64,000 bases of DNA. Origin: Paragonimus westermani. Its lineage: Eukaryota; Platyhelminthes; Trematoda; Plagiorchiida; Troglotrematidae. Made by a program: the position numbers and the translations under genes. Under the pieces are notes generated by a model. That model saw only the letters and a program-made list of their open reading frames with translations. It was not told where the DNA came from and made no database searches. Below are positions 26,720 through 40,610 of this stretch, piece after piece (position 1 is the first letter of the stretch; the number at the start of each line of letters is the position of its first letter). The stretch is taken from the NCBI GenBank assembly GCA_008508345.1, contig QNGE01000941.1:137466-201465 (forward strand). Reading direction: 5' to 3'.

Positions 26720-28261
26720 GTGGGCTTGTAGACTCACATTAGTTCAGCTGCAAGCAAACCGTTGTTTTCGACCCAGTTCAGCTCGTTCAAACCGTTTAAT
26801 TCACTTTCTTTAGTCCAAACCATTCGGTTCAGTTCAGTTCGCGTCGCACGGTAGTCAGTCAGTGAATGTATGAGTTCCTGGCATATGTCTGTCCGTACAC
26901 ACAGATACGTACGTATACTTGTAAATGTGTAGTGTAAAAGTAGTCAGCTGTCGTGGGACACCGTTTTGTTTCATGCCGTGTTTAGAACCGAGATAGTCTA
27001 CTCAAATCATGTCAAACTTTATACCATTACTTACTCATATCTTCGCTACTGGATACATCTCGCTCTGGCGTTCCAATTACTGTTGTCTTAGAAAGATTTC
27101 TTTAGCAATCTAGATCGTGCACTTCTGTGAGTCGCATGAAAACCAGTAAAACGCGGTTAAACCTCCTCAACGTATTGGATATTGACAATTGGTCGATATT
27201 CCTTCAACAAATAAGCTGAGTTGGCGGACTGCCTTGACGTGAATACGTGCATTAGCAAAGCATTAGATTACAAAGTATTCCTCGATGGGTAGAAGATGTC
27301 TGGACAGTTTGATCGAATGGCGTTTGACGTGCGATGAACCAGTCTACAGCAGTGGTTACACTGTAAGTACGTGCGGCGGAGATAACAAAAGGCTAGTGAG
27401 AACGATAACGGTTAACCTTCTTAGATGCGAGTCCACACTATGCAAATTGCATTATCTTCAAGCCTGAACACAAGTACTATGAAAACCATCGAATGACAGC
27501 AGTCTATGATGGAGGCACCCAGGACTTCATTGAACAACGTAAAGTTGCCCGAGATGTAGTGAGCAACACAAACCAGTAACTTTGACAGATGACTCATCAC
27601 TTACTTTGAATCATGAAGATAAAGGACTTGCGCATCTCAATGTTCAGATCGATCTGGAATAGTTGAGGTCTTAAAAAGGATAACTGAAATAGGAACCGTT
27701 CCAACAGATTTGGATCCCAGTTTGTACACATAAAAACACTTGAGACATAGCATCAAGTCACCGGAAGTGTGATCCAAGTTAGCTGGCTTCAGAGGCACTC
27801 TGATAAAGATGGGAACTAAAAATCGATGTCCTTCGTTAACTTTAGTTGAAGCATGAATTAAAGCATTTCGAGAAGAGCTTGTGATGCAATCCTGGTCAAT
27901 TTTAGGACACGAGGTAATAAATCTAAACTGCATCTGTGAATCTTTTCGTGTTGTTTATGATTTCTTTGTTAATCGTGAAGGAATCAGCAAGCCGTGGGGG
28001 GAACATTCGACTTGATTTAGGAGAGGGTGACATATTTTTAGGTTTAAATGTAGTTGCTCACAAAGTACCTGGTCTTACTATATGATGGGAAGCCTTGTCT
28101 AAGTTGCACTCACTAAAACCAGAACAGTAGGAGAGCATAAACATCAGAGGGCTCTGGCAATAGAATACCAAATAAAATCTCAAGTGAACTATGCACCATT
28201 TTCTTATTACTGTCTAGTCACTGAGTTTCTCATGTCACAGATAGCTATCAGCCGGCTTGTA

Positions 28262-28263
<2 letters not shown>
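26718..28263. other. No recognisable gene
   Basis: About 1.5 kb between two microsatellites. Only short frames without motifs were seen. Confidence 0.5.

Positions 28264-28295
<32 letters not shown>
28264..28295. repeat. (AT)n microsatellite
   Basis: About 16 AT units, self-complementary and prone to length change. Confidence 0.95.
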
Positions 28296-28297
<2 letters not shown>

Positions 28298-31200
28298 GAG
28301 GATGTGCAGCAAGAAACACTGCGAGTTAAGCAGCACAACCGAGTTTGATTAATCCTCTCCTGTTAAGTTCACGTCTCAAAGTAAGCATGTAATTTCCTTG
28401 CGTGTGTGTGAAAATTACAAATACCAAGTATGAGACAAATATTACACTGACAAGCTCAAAGGGAATGAGCAAGCTGGAGCAAATCAGTCAATAAGCTGGG
28501 CAAGAAAATTGCCTGACCTTATTGAGAGAGGTAAACCAAAAGTCGAAAACTGTCAAGTTCAAACGTGCGAATAGCTAGGTCATTGATAGGGAAAACCATA
28601 GTATCCATCATCCACAATACACATACATCTGTCTACGCATAGGGAATTTGTTGCGAATTTCTAGCACATGGTTGCCATGTTTGCAATGACTATTGCCTTA
28701 ACATCGTATGTTTTATGGAGGCCCTATCCGCACAGAATAGAGGTCAAGTCAAGCTGGTCCGGAAAAACTAAACAAGGGTAGAGTGTCATACAGAATGGGA
28801 TTGTCGGATATGTCGATTTAACGGATGTGGATGTGTGCCACATGCAGCTGCAACTTCAGTCCATCAAATGCGGCTGACCGCTGTGCACATATGTGCTCTT
28901 GTTAGACGGGTAAGACGGACGAGGTCAACCTCCTAATTAGATGCAACATGTCTGGGTGAGAACTGATGACGAGGCTTACAGAAGAACACAATCACATGAA
29001 TAACTGCCGCTGATTATGAAGCCAAAACAAGCCACATATTCATGAGCCTCTTTCTACGCACCCAAAGCAATAGTAGTAATAACGTTGATACTGATGAAAA
29101 TAATTTTGCTGAATATTACCGCAGCTTCAAACTCATTCGACCCAGACATAAGCATCTTTGTGTTGTTCGTCAAAAGTAGGCAGCTTTCAAGCCAAACATT
29201 GGGAGGGGGGGAGGGGTTGACGGTCAAAGTAGTGTTTACAGAGTGGATACAGTGTACACAACAACTTCGAATAAACGACTTAAACAATCGAAACTGTTAG
29301 CACAATCAAATCTTCCGGTTATCTCAACGTGGAGTTTACACCATCAGCCTTTATAACACAAGGTGATGTGCTTTGCCACGTGCCAGCTGTACATCAGCGA
29401 GCTACTTCAACCTAGACAGCGGAAGAATCTGAGGTGCTCGAGGTTCGAAACAACAACCGTGCGAGATCAGCGAATAGTGCCGCAGTCAATAGGTTATGGA
29501 GAACAATGTATGAAGTTTTTGTATGTGTAAGTTTATCGAACGACAAACGAAGTAATTCCGAACCAACAATACTCAACAATGACTCTGAGGTAAGCGATAA
29601 GAAGAGTTTTGCTGACATGTAGTTAGTGATTATAGTTGCAAACTCCTGGTTCATGATGGTAAATTTAAGTGAAAGGGAGAAATAGAACTTTCAATATGCT
29701 CTTGTTTCTAAGCTGGCCGGAAACGACTTTTACTGGACGGCTTATACACTTGAAAAATAATGGATAATTGTAAACAAAAAGAATTTGGAAAGAACCACCA
29801 GCATGTGATCATGTTAGGAGCAAGCGCCAAAACACGGTTAATCAACATTGTGAAATATTTAGTGATCCGAAAGAGTGGGTTGAAGTGGTGGCTTGGAGCC
29901 ATGTAGGGCACACGGCCATTCGTGTATGCATTACTGATCAGCAGCATGACAATTTTGTAAAATACAAAGAGAATTATTTGTGAAAAATCCGTGTTTTGGC
30001 TGGATTCAGACAAAGGACAGAGCCACATGCACCAACATAGCATATGCTGTACAGGCCGCGCTACGAATCCTTCTTAGAATCCTGTAAATTTCACATTAAG
30101 AGTGCAATAACTACCCAGCTCACCAAGCATTCGGTGTCTCCCAAATCATCCAGGAAACGGATTTTTATGGTATGATGATGTCGAACAGGCAGCACATGTA
30201 TCTACCGGCATAGTTACTGGGCGTTGTAAATGAACTGTTGGTAAGAACTACAACCAATCGAGTCCGCCGGTTCAAGCACGATCACAGATGCGCACAAAGT
30301 ATTCCATTGCAAACGGAAATCAAAATCGGAGAGACAGCCTTTACTAAATTTTAACCCTGATATTATTGCCCCCGGGGCAACCAGATTATTCTTTCGCCGA
30401 CCATTTCACCAAATTATCTGAGCCTTTTGTGTCTTGATGCATCAAACCCTGGTCAAGAGCGGACCCGAGCCTGCCAGCCAATGCTAACGCCTTGAATCAT
30501 TTTTGGTCTAGGTGTGTGCTTTGCTGTAGTGGGAGCTGGCTTACCGGGAGGGCGGACAAGCGCTACCAGAGTTTGTTATACTGCTGCAAACTAGAGATTC
30601 AAGCGGGAAGGGTCATGTGAGTAGATCACGCGATGCACATATTTAAATCCGTTGTTCCGATGCAGTGAGTCGAAGACAAGAACTGTGTGCTTGCCACGTT
30701 TGGTACGCACCTAAACAAAGGCTAAGCACGGGCTGGGCCTATGTTTTACCCAACAGTGTAAACAGTTATCAGTGTATCCCAGTGTTCTGATTCGATGTTA
30801 CCGCAGTACAAACATTTGTGTAACTCTCCTAAATTGTGTCGACTATGTGATACATATCTTGTATTTAGGCGGAATAAGTTAAATACATGCGATTTTTGGG
30901 TGAATGCGCCTCTATTTTTCATTGATTTTAGAAAAAAAAAGTACGCGTACGATCATGTCCGCATCACTCAAAAAGAAAACACTGCATACACCTCACGATG
31001 CTCGGTTTGACCGCGTATAGGTTTTGTGTGTGTGAACAGATGAAGAACGTGTCCAAACAAAAACCTGGCTGTTCCACGAGTGTTCTTGTGTTAAAAACAC
31101 GTAAGTGGTAGGGCAATTTAAGGATACGCCTTGAACCCCCTTAAAATTGTTTGCGGTGTTTTTTTGCAACCGCATAGACCTTCGGGAAGCTTGTTTCGAA

Positions 31201-34200
31201 AACAAGTATTAGACTCAAATTCCAATGTTTTATGGTCTGTTAATAGCCCACATTCTTGTCAGAACACAATTTATCTGATTCGGGAACACGTGGATTCCAA
31301 ACACTTTGCATGCACAAAAAAACAGGAGAAACTTCCCCGAAGGGTCCATGGCCCAGACACAAAAAACAAAGGATGTAAATAACCGGTCACCAAAAATACA
31401 TCCAACATTCAGCTAGAGTGGCCCCGTCCGTCCGTCAGACACGCATAAGTTGACATATCTCACTCGTGGTCCTACATTGGAATCTGCGTTCGATGAGATC
31501 AGAACATGTCTGAACTTTGGCGTTATTGTAACATTGTGCAACGGCAATTAAGATCAGACTCAAACATTTTGGACAAATTTTTGTTACATGATGTGTAAGA
31601 AAACGACGAAGTTAAATGAATGATTGTGCCGAACGCTGGCAAAAATACAGGTTCCTGAGCAGCACGTTTGGAGAGAAAAGTCTTAGTTATAGATGTACTT
31701 ATGGAAGCGGATGACCTTAGCTAGACACTAGCAAAAAAGACAGGCGCTTTATGGTGAGGGTAATACTGATTATCTTTCGTTCCATTCACACTCTGGGTAG
31801 ATTGAATGAATTTGAAAAATCCCCAAGTATCTTGCAACAGCGCCTAACCAGCGAGAGGCTTAGATCCAAACGTCTCATACATGCAGCCCTGCTGAAGTTT
31901 GAGGCTGTTAGCTTCTCGAAACCCATTGATGACGAACACACAATCTTCCTGTTATCATTAACTAACTACATCATGCAGCCTCCACGTAGACTTTGCAAAG
32001 CATGGTGTGTGTTTAGGCGCCGCGAAGTCTAGTCGCACGTTAGATGAGTCGCTTTATGTGTACATGATGGGCTGACCGTGCCAGTCTGACTAGGCGTAGA
32101 AGGTGATCGTCCATTATTCTTTATTCGTGCGCCCTGTTTGGCCCGTGAAGTTCAATGACAACCTTCTTTCGCATTATGTTTACCTGTCGGCCATTGCTTC
32201 TCTATCGAATTTAGATCGAGACCGTAGAATTGCCAGTCTAAAACACATTTTACGCGAAGAAGTGACCATGTTTCCGTGGTGCACGACGTACGCAGCGGAA
32301 CATCCTTACGATTAAACATTACCTTCTGTCGTACTTGTGGCACAGTGAATGCAACAGAAGTCGTTCCAGTCAGTTGGAATGATTCGCTGGCATGCTAAAG
32401 CATACCGCATCTTTCTTTTCAGGGCCATACTATCACCACTGGATTGCATCCAGAGCATCCAGACCGCACCCATTTTCTAGATTAAAAGTTATCCAGTTCT
32501 GTCAAGAGGCATATGAGCTGCGTCTCTTCGTCTGCCAGTAATGTATTGGGGTAATTATCCATTCCCTTCTTCCACCTTTTTCAAGTCACCTCAATAAGAA
32601 TAATGATTACTGATACAATTGGGGCGGCAGGATTGGTGTTGAGATACATCAACCTGGAGAGTTGAAGGTTAACATGGCTGGGTGAAACAGGTTCTTATGT
32701 ATGGAGTTAGCTAGTCATAGGTAGTTTTGGTTGCTACAACATAACTAACACGGCGGTCCGAACTCGAATTTTTGAGGGGAAGCTAGCAAAGTGCCCTGAA
32801 GTACCAAATCAGAGCACAATACTTTGCAGGCTCCGATTTTCGATTAGTTGTCTGCTACTCAGTGAGCTTCGTATGTGTGGATCTGGTCGGTATAATGTCT
32901 GCCATAAAATGGCGAATTATGCTATATGGGCCGACCTGTGATCTCACTGAGTATATCCATCTGAGAATAAGATGTCCAATCATCCAGCTCTGGGTTATCA
33001 ACGCATCAATGCCGCACTCACGAATTGACCCGTGTATGCACTGTGGTTGGCATGCGGTTGCCACGTGATGATGCGCGCACATACATGTGAGCCACAAAAT
33101 CCTTGTTGATTAAAACTTCCATCAGCGGAGGCAGAGCGCCGAATGATAATTCTCAGTTGACACAACAAATGGACACAGTTATTGGAAAATAACAGTTGAA
33201 TAAACCAAATATTTTAATTAACTTCTAATCAGGCGAATGAAAGAATCGTGACACAACACCTACTGGTTTGTTAGCATACATTGTGGCGACGAAATGTGAT
33301 CTTCCTCAGTTAGCCTAAAGCTTTGCAATGTTTGAAATACAACTGTCATGTCCTGAGTGATTCAGTGCCTACACTTTTATGTACATAACGTAGAAGGATG
33401 TTATTACAGTGATGTGTTACCTCCTACTTGTTGGTTTTCCTTCTAACAACCATCACTACTTACCACTATACTGCCAGTAACACGAGAAACGATCAGATGT
33501 GATCCAAATTGCACGTATTAATATTTGTAAATACAGACCAGAAAGATGAATATTGATTACTTTTACCAATAGGACCTCAACATCCTGAGAGACATTAAAA
33601 TGATTCGTATGTAACGGTACGTGTGACCGGTCTTCGGCAGTTACCAGAGTATTTTATGGCAAAGAAAACGTAGATCTTGCCAAAACATTTAAAAGCAGCC
33701 AGCCTAATTGTTAACAACGTGAACACGCCCCATTGGTTAAATAAGTGCCGTTGAGTCGACTAAAAGTTACACAAGAAGGCCGAAATCGAGCTTGAATCTA
33801 CACTCTATTGTGGTTAGTTCTCGCTGTTTTCGGCAGGGTTAGTAGAGACAAAAATTAATCCGTCGTTGCGAGCCGGAATACATGGCCGCCACACTACCAG
33901 TCTTGTGCACTGCTTATAAAAGAATGATCAATAGCGTTGTCATGCAATTCCACAAGGCTTCCTCAGCATGGATGGGTACTAGTCGAACATGGTCGCAGTC
34001 ACCTACTGAACTATCAATCGAGGAAGAAATCAAAAAAGGTGTCTGGGCGGCACTAAACAACCTCAACTTGTTGGAGAAACAACACTCTTAATAGAGGAAC
34101 AACACTATTTACGACTGCTATCAAGCAACAGGCGTCCTCATGTTTCGACTGGCTAGTTTTTACTGTGTTGTTCTACAACCTTGCATCTAACAAATCGGTT

Positions 34201-34860
34201 GCTTAAAACATACGCATTCAACAGCATCTAATCGCCGTCTGTGATTGGTCGACGCAAGTTTGATCATAATTCCGTCTGTAGCAGTTTGTGTGCGAACACT
34301 GATTGACTGAACCTCTTCCAATCAAGAAACCGTTCCAGTTCAAACTCATTACAGTCGCTAGCTTGTGTTGTTTATGACCACGGAGGCCTTGGATGACATG
34401 ACTCTAAATTAAGGTTGATGGATCTAAATTAGTCCACGTTTCCACTTCTGTTGAGTAAGATGATTGTTGCTAATTGACAAGCAAGGTGACGTGTGAACTA
34501 CGTATCGTTTGACCAAACGAAGATGGACGGCAACATACGCAGTAACCGGAATTCGAACCAACAATCACATAACTAGTAGTCGAAATATGTTATCATTGAG
34601 TTACCGCAATCTCAAGGAAGACTCCACGGTTCTCACTCTCAGACCGACAGTTTATTCGAATTTACGTACTAAACACGGTCAGAAGGAAGTTGTTGATAAA
34701 AATCACGTCACGAATAAGGATTTCAACCGCTAGTTATGCGAAAGATGAGAAGGACTTGAATAATTAAGAATGATAAATGTGAATGAGAAAGATAATCACC
34801 AGGTTGAAGACTTTGGATTGTAACAGAGAAGTCGTCGGGTTGAAGCTCGCCAAGACTAAC
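28296..34860. other. No recognisable gene
   Basis: About 6.5 kb. A 56-codon open stretch at 29,420-29,589 lies between an AG and a GTAAGC donor, but its pyrimidine tract is weak and the peptide matches nothing I know. No other supported feature. Confidence 0.5.
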
Positions 34861-34883
34861 TCTCTCTCTCTCTCTCTCTCTCT
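34861..34883. repeat. (TC)n microsatellite
   Basis: About 11 TC units. The short plus-strand frame across it reads as a Ser-Leu run and is not a gene signal. Confidence 0.95.
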
Positions 34884-37384
34884 AATGAGTCTAGGCAAAC
34901 AGAGGTGGTTGGTGAATTCCGATTCTGAGTGCTATTTGGAAAACATCCGCACTAAAAGTACTTGCATTTTACTGCCATATTTTTTCTATATATGAAAATA
35001 TGCAGATTACAAGTCGTTTGTTTAATTGAACAAACCGGAGAGAAGTAAAGCAATGGATATATCGGTTTCAAACTCCTAAGACCGGTAGACTTCATAGTGA
35101 TCAAGTGGTAGAGAAAGATAATTCGTCTAAACCAGACTGAGATCCGTCAGTTTACAAATTTGACACAAGTATATATCCAGACTTGGAAAATGTTCTAAGC
35201 TTTGACATCATGTAATTGGCGGCTCAACAACAGTGTATAGGGTTCTGAAACAACTGCTCTACCCTTAACGCAATGTGCTTTACTTAGAAACAAAGCATCA
35301 TACTGCCCGGCCAAAATGATTCCGTTTGAAGTAGCTCTTTCAAGCAACATCAGATCAATTAACCAACTTGGAGAAAACACCTAGTTGACGACCACATATG
35401 CCTAATTCAACACATTCTATCAAGGTCAATAATGACAGTAGTATCAGCAGGCAAGTCAGCCGAATATGTTCGTCAAATATTTTTACAGGGTTAAGCCGAG
35501 CTCAAACCTTCTTATTGTTGCTGGTCAGTTGTTCTCAGTCACATGTTCACATGTACTTGTTATTTGTTTGAGAGCCTTTGGTTGAATTTCTCTCCCATCA
35601 CTTAGTTATTCCGTCATTTTTATTCAACTCTCGCAAATAATGACCTTTCCCGTCTATTTTATGATGCGCTGTTTGCTGATGATCGCTTTCAAATCGACAA
35701 CCCGTCAACTTAAGTTAACTGTTCAGCTTTCGCATTACAAGGTGTTTCATGCTACGTGATGTATAAGATCGAAAATAAAAGAAGCGAAAACATAGCTCTA
35801 CTCAGCAACCATGCGTTGTTAAGTTTGGGGACGGATGGCGATTGATGGGTGCAAATTATGGAATGAAGAAAAAATCAGCAATAATCTTAAACAAGTGATG
35901 AAAGTTTTACTTACTTTGACCCTACCGCTTACTTTAATTTATTGATATGGCTTATAACAACTTCCAAGAAAGCAAAAGGGTTACTGAACAACAAACTTTC
36001 AAGTGTTAAAAAATTACGGGCAGTACGACTAAACCAGGTACACAATTTAGACACCACTTTTTGAGTTAAAATTCGTTTTTATCGCTTTCTAGAATATGAC
36101 GAACGTCACCTACTGGAAATCCGAAAAATTCTGAACGAATAACGAAGCCTATCAGCCTACTTAAGTGGGCGTAAAGTCTGCGGTATTTGTGAAAACAACG
36201 CGCGCCAATCGGGCTTAGTACGGATTTGATGCAAACTTTCCCATTAACATGAAGTTCTCTCAAATTAATGATCTGAAATGCTCCAAATTATACAAACTAA
36301 CTCGATGGTCTCTTTAACTTCAGCTATTGAGTTAGGCTGCATGATTCTGACTAAAACAGGGCGTAGTTTTTATTGAGTATCCGTCGCTATGTTTGAACAG
36401 CATGTTCTTAAAGGCGGCTTGAACTCACAGGCATTCAAAAATTGTGGGGAATGTAAACGTTACTCCTGATTATAATGACAAATGAAAACGTCTGGGAGCA
36501 AGCGAAATGAATTATCAGGAATTGGATAATATCTGAAAATTTTCGTTAAGGGAGCAAATATCATTAACCACATAAGGCTAGAAACCAATGATGTCTTTTG
36601 TGGCAGGAGTTAATGCATAAACGTTTGTACAGTAGACGAATCAGGCTGTCTGACCTCATCTGGTTAATTCGGGCTCCATTAATAGGAGTTATGGTCAAAT
36701 GACCTACTTCAGTTCAACATGAAGAATTCATGACAGCTGGTGGTACAAATAATTGCCAAACGTCGTTACAGCTGCTACATTGGAATATGGTCGAATATGG
36801 AAGGTAGACCGTTTTAAGTGTCCTTTTAAAAGCTGTCGGACGGATAGTGGTAACGTTCAAACGTTAGAAAAGGAAACAATAACCGTGGTCTATATTTTAG
36901 TCACCTCACCATATGGAATTATACTAAGTACATGATAAAGCTTTAGGTTTTCGCAAAACAAATGTATATACGTACTACACGCGGGTTGTATTCAGTACCG
37001 ACTCATGCTCTTAATAAAATGACAACTTGAACATTCAGTGAAAATATGGTATCATTCAATCAGCAACAAACGTCCCTATTATCAACTGTAGATCAGTCTG
37101 GGCTCAAGCAACTTTATCATGTGAAGCCCGTACCTTTGAAATAGTACGTCAAATAGAAACAGGTATCAGATGATTTAAGGCTATAAACGTATATCTACGT
37201 TCAACATGGTGGTTTCTGGGGAATATAAAGCAACTCAACAGTTTGTTCTTCATTCGTACCGCTTGTGCGATAGTTCTGATGGTTAGGTCGAAGATGTGCG
37301 AGGCAAATAAATTATATACGTAGAATAAATCAACACGAAGTAATTTCACAATCGAAGATTACTGTCTTGTATGGATCACACTTA
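34884..37384. other. No recognisable gene
   Basis: About 2.5 kb of AT-rich sequence with short frames only. I searched here for the missing SH3, SH2 and kinase exons of the Src-like gene without success. Confidence 0.5.
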
Positions 37385-37904
37385 TTGTGGTGGATTGTCA
37401 GGTCAGAGGTGCGAGTTTTCGAACGCTCGGCCGAATACCTCAACGCGGGGAGAGGTACGTTCAAAAGCCTGCCGCGATCGGATCAAGAACAACGTGCGCG
37501 ACCGGATGAGACATCGCTCGATTAGATCGGACCAACGGGCGAGGCAGGGCAGGCGAAATACGACAGACGGCCAGATCGGAGGCGTGGTTTTTCCAACATT
37601 TAGAGGAACATCTCGACACGATGTTGGAATACGGTCAAGGCCAACACTGGGTGGATGGCGGACAGCACGAACAGCCGGACGAGCCATCGCGCAACGGAAT
37701 CGGACAAACAGTCGAGGAATGGCAAGCGGAAAACCCTCCGATAGAAGGCAACGGTCACACACATAAACCGGTTAGAAGTGCACAAGACGTGTGAACGGAA
37801 ACCGGGGGTGCTGCGGGTTGGAATTATGACTCATAAACGAGAGAGCGCGCGTTGCATGTGGCTGGCGATTTGGACAATAAAGATTGTGCTTTATTGGACG
37901 CTTT
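37385..37904 (+). mobile_element. Putative LTR or terminal repeat fragment, GC-richer than its flanks
   Basis: A roughly 500-bp block clearly richer in GC and CpG than the neighbouring DNA, open on both strands for about 120 codons (37,371-37,766 plus; 37,403-37,762 minus), which reflects composition rather than coding. Its end holds AATAAA, a short hairpin-like palindrome and ctcgctaca, shared with 8,394-8,446. A TG start near 37,396, a polyadenylation signal and an ACA end fit a solo LTR. I found no convincing target duplication, so the left boundary is uncertain. Confidence 0.4.
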
Positions 37905-37914
37905 CTCGCTACAC
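37861..37914 (+). repeat. Dispersed repeat shared with 8,394-8,446 (inverted)
   Basis: About 50 bp almost identical to the reverse complement of 8,394-8,446, differing at a few bases only (for example gctttctcg against gccttctcg). This is direct evidence for a repeat family present at least twice in the window. Confidence 0.8.
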
Positions 37915-39507
37915 TATGACTCGTTTATCATGGTATAATAAGGAAGGAGATTAAAGGCTTATTTGATGCATTTATTTGATGAATAGACAACTGATGTGCA
38001 AACACATTTTCCCCCAACTAATGCTGCTACAGGTTTACTGAACTAATCTACCGCTTCTAACTTTTACCAGGTATGGCGTATTGTACTTATAGGTTCATAC
38101 ACAAATACATACATTGAGTAAACTAACAGGAGTCTTGATGTAAATATTGACCAGCATGTTCTAGTGTGAGAACATAAATTGAATTAACTCATATAAAACG
38201 ATCCTAATAAAAGCAGACATAATGTAGACTTCTAAGCGTCTGTGTAGATTGTTATTTTTGCGTAAACCCTGTAGATTCGTTCACTGTATTGATGCGCGCC
38301 TATAATTTTCAGTAAACAAAATTCTTCAGAGCAGCTATTCAGTCCCTAAAATTCAACATGTTGAACGTAAAACAATTGAAACTAATGTTGGTCATATCCT
38401 GGTAACTGTTGCGGAGGCAAACGATTCTTGATATCTAAACTTACTGCTTATCGACTTTGTCATTTCATTTTTGTTTTTCGGACGAAGAGGAAAATTTACG
38501 AAGAACTACTAAGGTTCTCCAAATGTCTTGTTTGATGTGGGTTATGTTTCTCCACATACGAAAACTTGTTCTTTGAATAGGTTGAACACACCGTAAAAAG
38601 CACTTGTTCCAGTTATTCAAAAATCAGACGTTTTGCATATGTAGACAGACTTGAATTCTATCTAAAGAAGAAAGCTGAATTTTATTTTTATTAAATGTAC
38701 TGCACTTTTGAAGGCACCATCACTTCTCAGAGACAAAATACACACCTCATAAACTCATGACCTAACATTAATAAATCTTCTTCATGTAACTTGATTGTTT
38801 GTGTATTATGGACCATGTTAGTTCAGTTGTGACCTGATTGAGCACCGTAAGACCAGAGCAAATGAACTATTGCAAACGGTCCGGAGTTATCAGGCCAAAG
38901 TCGAATTTCAAAAGTTACGTAAATAATTAAGGTATAATACTGCCATTCAAAGATCTGAAACTGACAATTAAATGTATCTTACTCGGTTGAAGAAAAAGTG
39001 GGGGACAGACTACGCAAAACAAGATTGGTTTTCTGACTAGATAATGAATACACTCTCATTCGCACCTTCAGTGATGTGCGATGCACCGCAGTTGGAGAGC
39101 ACATATTTATACAGACGAACTATTAAAAACCTGAGCTGGAGAAATTCTGTCAAGAAACTAAACGGAAAAGCATAAAATGAGTGGTAGTGAGGCAGAATGA
39201 CGTTCCTTTCAGAAATGAGGGGTTTGTCTCCTTGCAGTCCCCATCCGCAGACTATCAAATAAGTTTGTCAGGATTCCATCTGGTGATCTGTGCAACCTAT
39301 CAGTCCGTCGGAGTGCAAAGGGGGTTATTCTACATCAATTTACAATCTACTTATGGCAGTCAGTGACTAGTGAACGTGTAAAAAAATTCAATATAAACAC
39401 CTTGGTTACATCATGGACTTTTCAACATATGTATTAGTTATATCAAAATCAGCAGGCAACTCTGACGGCAAGCTTTCAGTGAAACACGCACTGAGTGGTT
39501 TACATAC
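37915..39507 (-). other. Start of the first coding intron of the Src-like gene
   Basis: On the minus strand this is intron sequence immediately downstream of the donor at 39,507/39,508. No exon carrying the second half of the SH3 domain is visible in it. Confidence 0.55.
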
Positions 39508-40610
39508 CTTGAATCTAAAACGTTTAACCGATCTCCTTTCCGAGTTCTTATTTCACCGTCTGCCTGCATATTGTAATCAAAGATTGCTACATAATCTCCT
39601 TCACCCCCTGTTTTAGCAAAATTATCACGGTCGACGTTTTTCTTTGCATTCCATTTGTGAGAGGCACTGACTGAATTCAAACTTGAGCGACTTGTGGATT
39701 CTTTATTTGCAACTGAAGTTGAGTGATGTATGAGGTATCGATTGGACATTAGACTAATGGATGATCGACGTCCCGGAGAGAAGTCTTGTGTAGCAAAAGT
39801 GGGGGTTGTGCTCACGGAACGAAGCTTGTAGTCTTTTACATCCAACGACTTCATCTTCTCAGATTCACTCAATACAGAAGTGTGACGTACGCCATCTAAA
39901 ATACGGGTATCATAATCAACAACTAATGGAGATTTTGTATCATTCGATCGTCTTCCTTGGGATACATTAACAACAGTGTTCACAGTTTTATTTGAAGTGT
40001 ACATGGACCCAGAAACATTGTTTATCGAAGAGTCGTTTGTAATCAACTTTGAGTGTGCATGATGATTTGACACAGAAGGAGCCTGTGATCCGATGGCCAG
40101 TAAGCTAGTGGTGGACGATCCGTATGTAGCTCTCGCAGAATTATGTACGGGTAAGGGAAAGCTTCTCATCTGATGGGTTTGTGAAACTGACACAACATGC
40201 AGAGGCTCATTGCTGACACCACCAGCAGAACGACCAGATATGGACTCCATATTGGTCCTGGTAATCTTTGGATGGTGTGTAGTAGTGAAAACGTTATCCA
40301 TCTGTGTACTATGTGCCGCGAAAATGAGTGAGGCACGTAAAGATGATCTCCTCGGAGAAAACGCATCACACTTGTTCGTGTCTCTCACACTTCCACCCAT
40401 AAAACATCCATTGCACGAATCTTTTGGATCTTTCATTAGGAACTTTCGCACGTTTTGCCTACAGTTCATCTGACTCTCACAATCTTCCGTCGCTTGTATC
40501 AATAGCTCTTCGTTAATCACATTATTAGTAATATGTGCAGTTGTGTTAGGATTGCAGAGTGCATCACAGAAACGTGCATTGCTTTTCAATCTTCCAGTAC
40601 AATTCCCCAT
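39508..40610 (-). CDS. First coding exon of a Src-like cytoplasmic tyrosine kinase (N-terminus to mid-SH3)
   Basis: This exon opens with MGNCTGRLKS. Gly2 fits N-myristoylation and Cys4 palmitoylation, as in Src-family kinases that sit on the inner plasma membrane. The ATG at 40,610 is preferred: the codon before it is GTG, and the context is strong (G at -3 and +4). Residues about 10-335 form a long Ser/Thr/Asn-rich region with RRSS and RRSN sites that look like kinase targets and no fold I recognise. Residues 337-367 begin an SH3 domain: YVAIFDYN (family ALYDY), then KGDRLNVLDS. At 39,508 the frame meets aag|gtatgt, a good donor in phase 2, at the n-Src loop where Src genes are also split. 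The remaining SH3, SH2 and kinase exons are not seen. The unique region is about four times the vertebrate Src length. Abl-like or other SH3 adaptor proteins are the alternatives. Confidence 0.7.

Noticed and set aside
29420..29589. 56-codon open stretch between an AG and a gag|gtaagc donor
   Set aside because: The pyrimidine tract before the AG is weak, the peptide is unrecognised and the reverse strand is equally open. Not enough to call an exon.
32855..33097. Overlapping open frames on both strands near 33 kb
   Set aside because: No motif on either strand. Equal openness suggests composition or an unknown repeat.
37371..37766. 131-codon Arg-rich plus frame and 119-codon minus frame
   Set aside because: Both strands are open at once in a CpG-rich, LTR-like block. 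The Arg-rich peptide reflects base composition.
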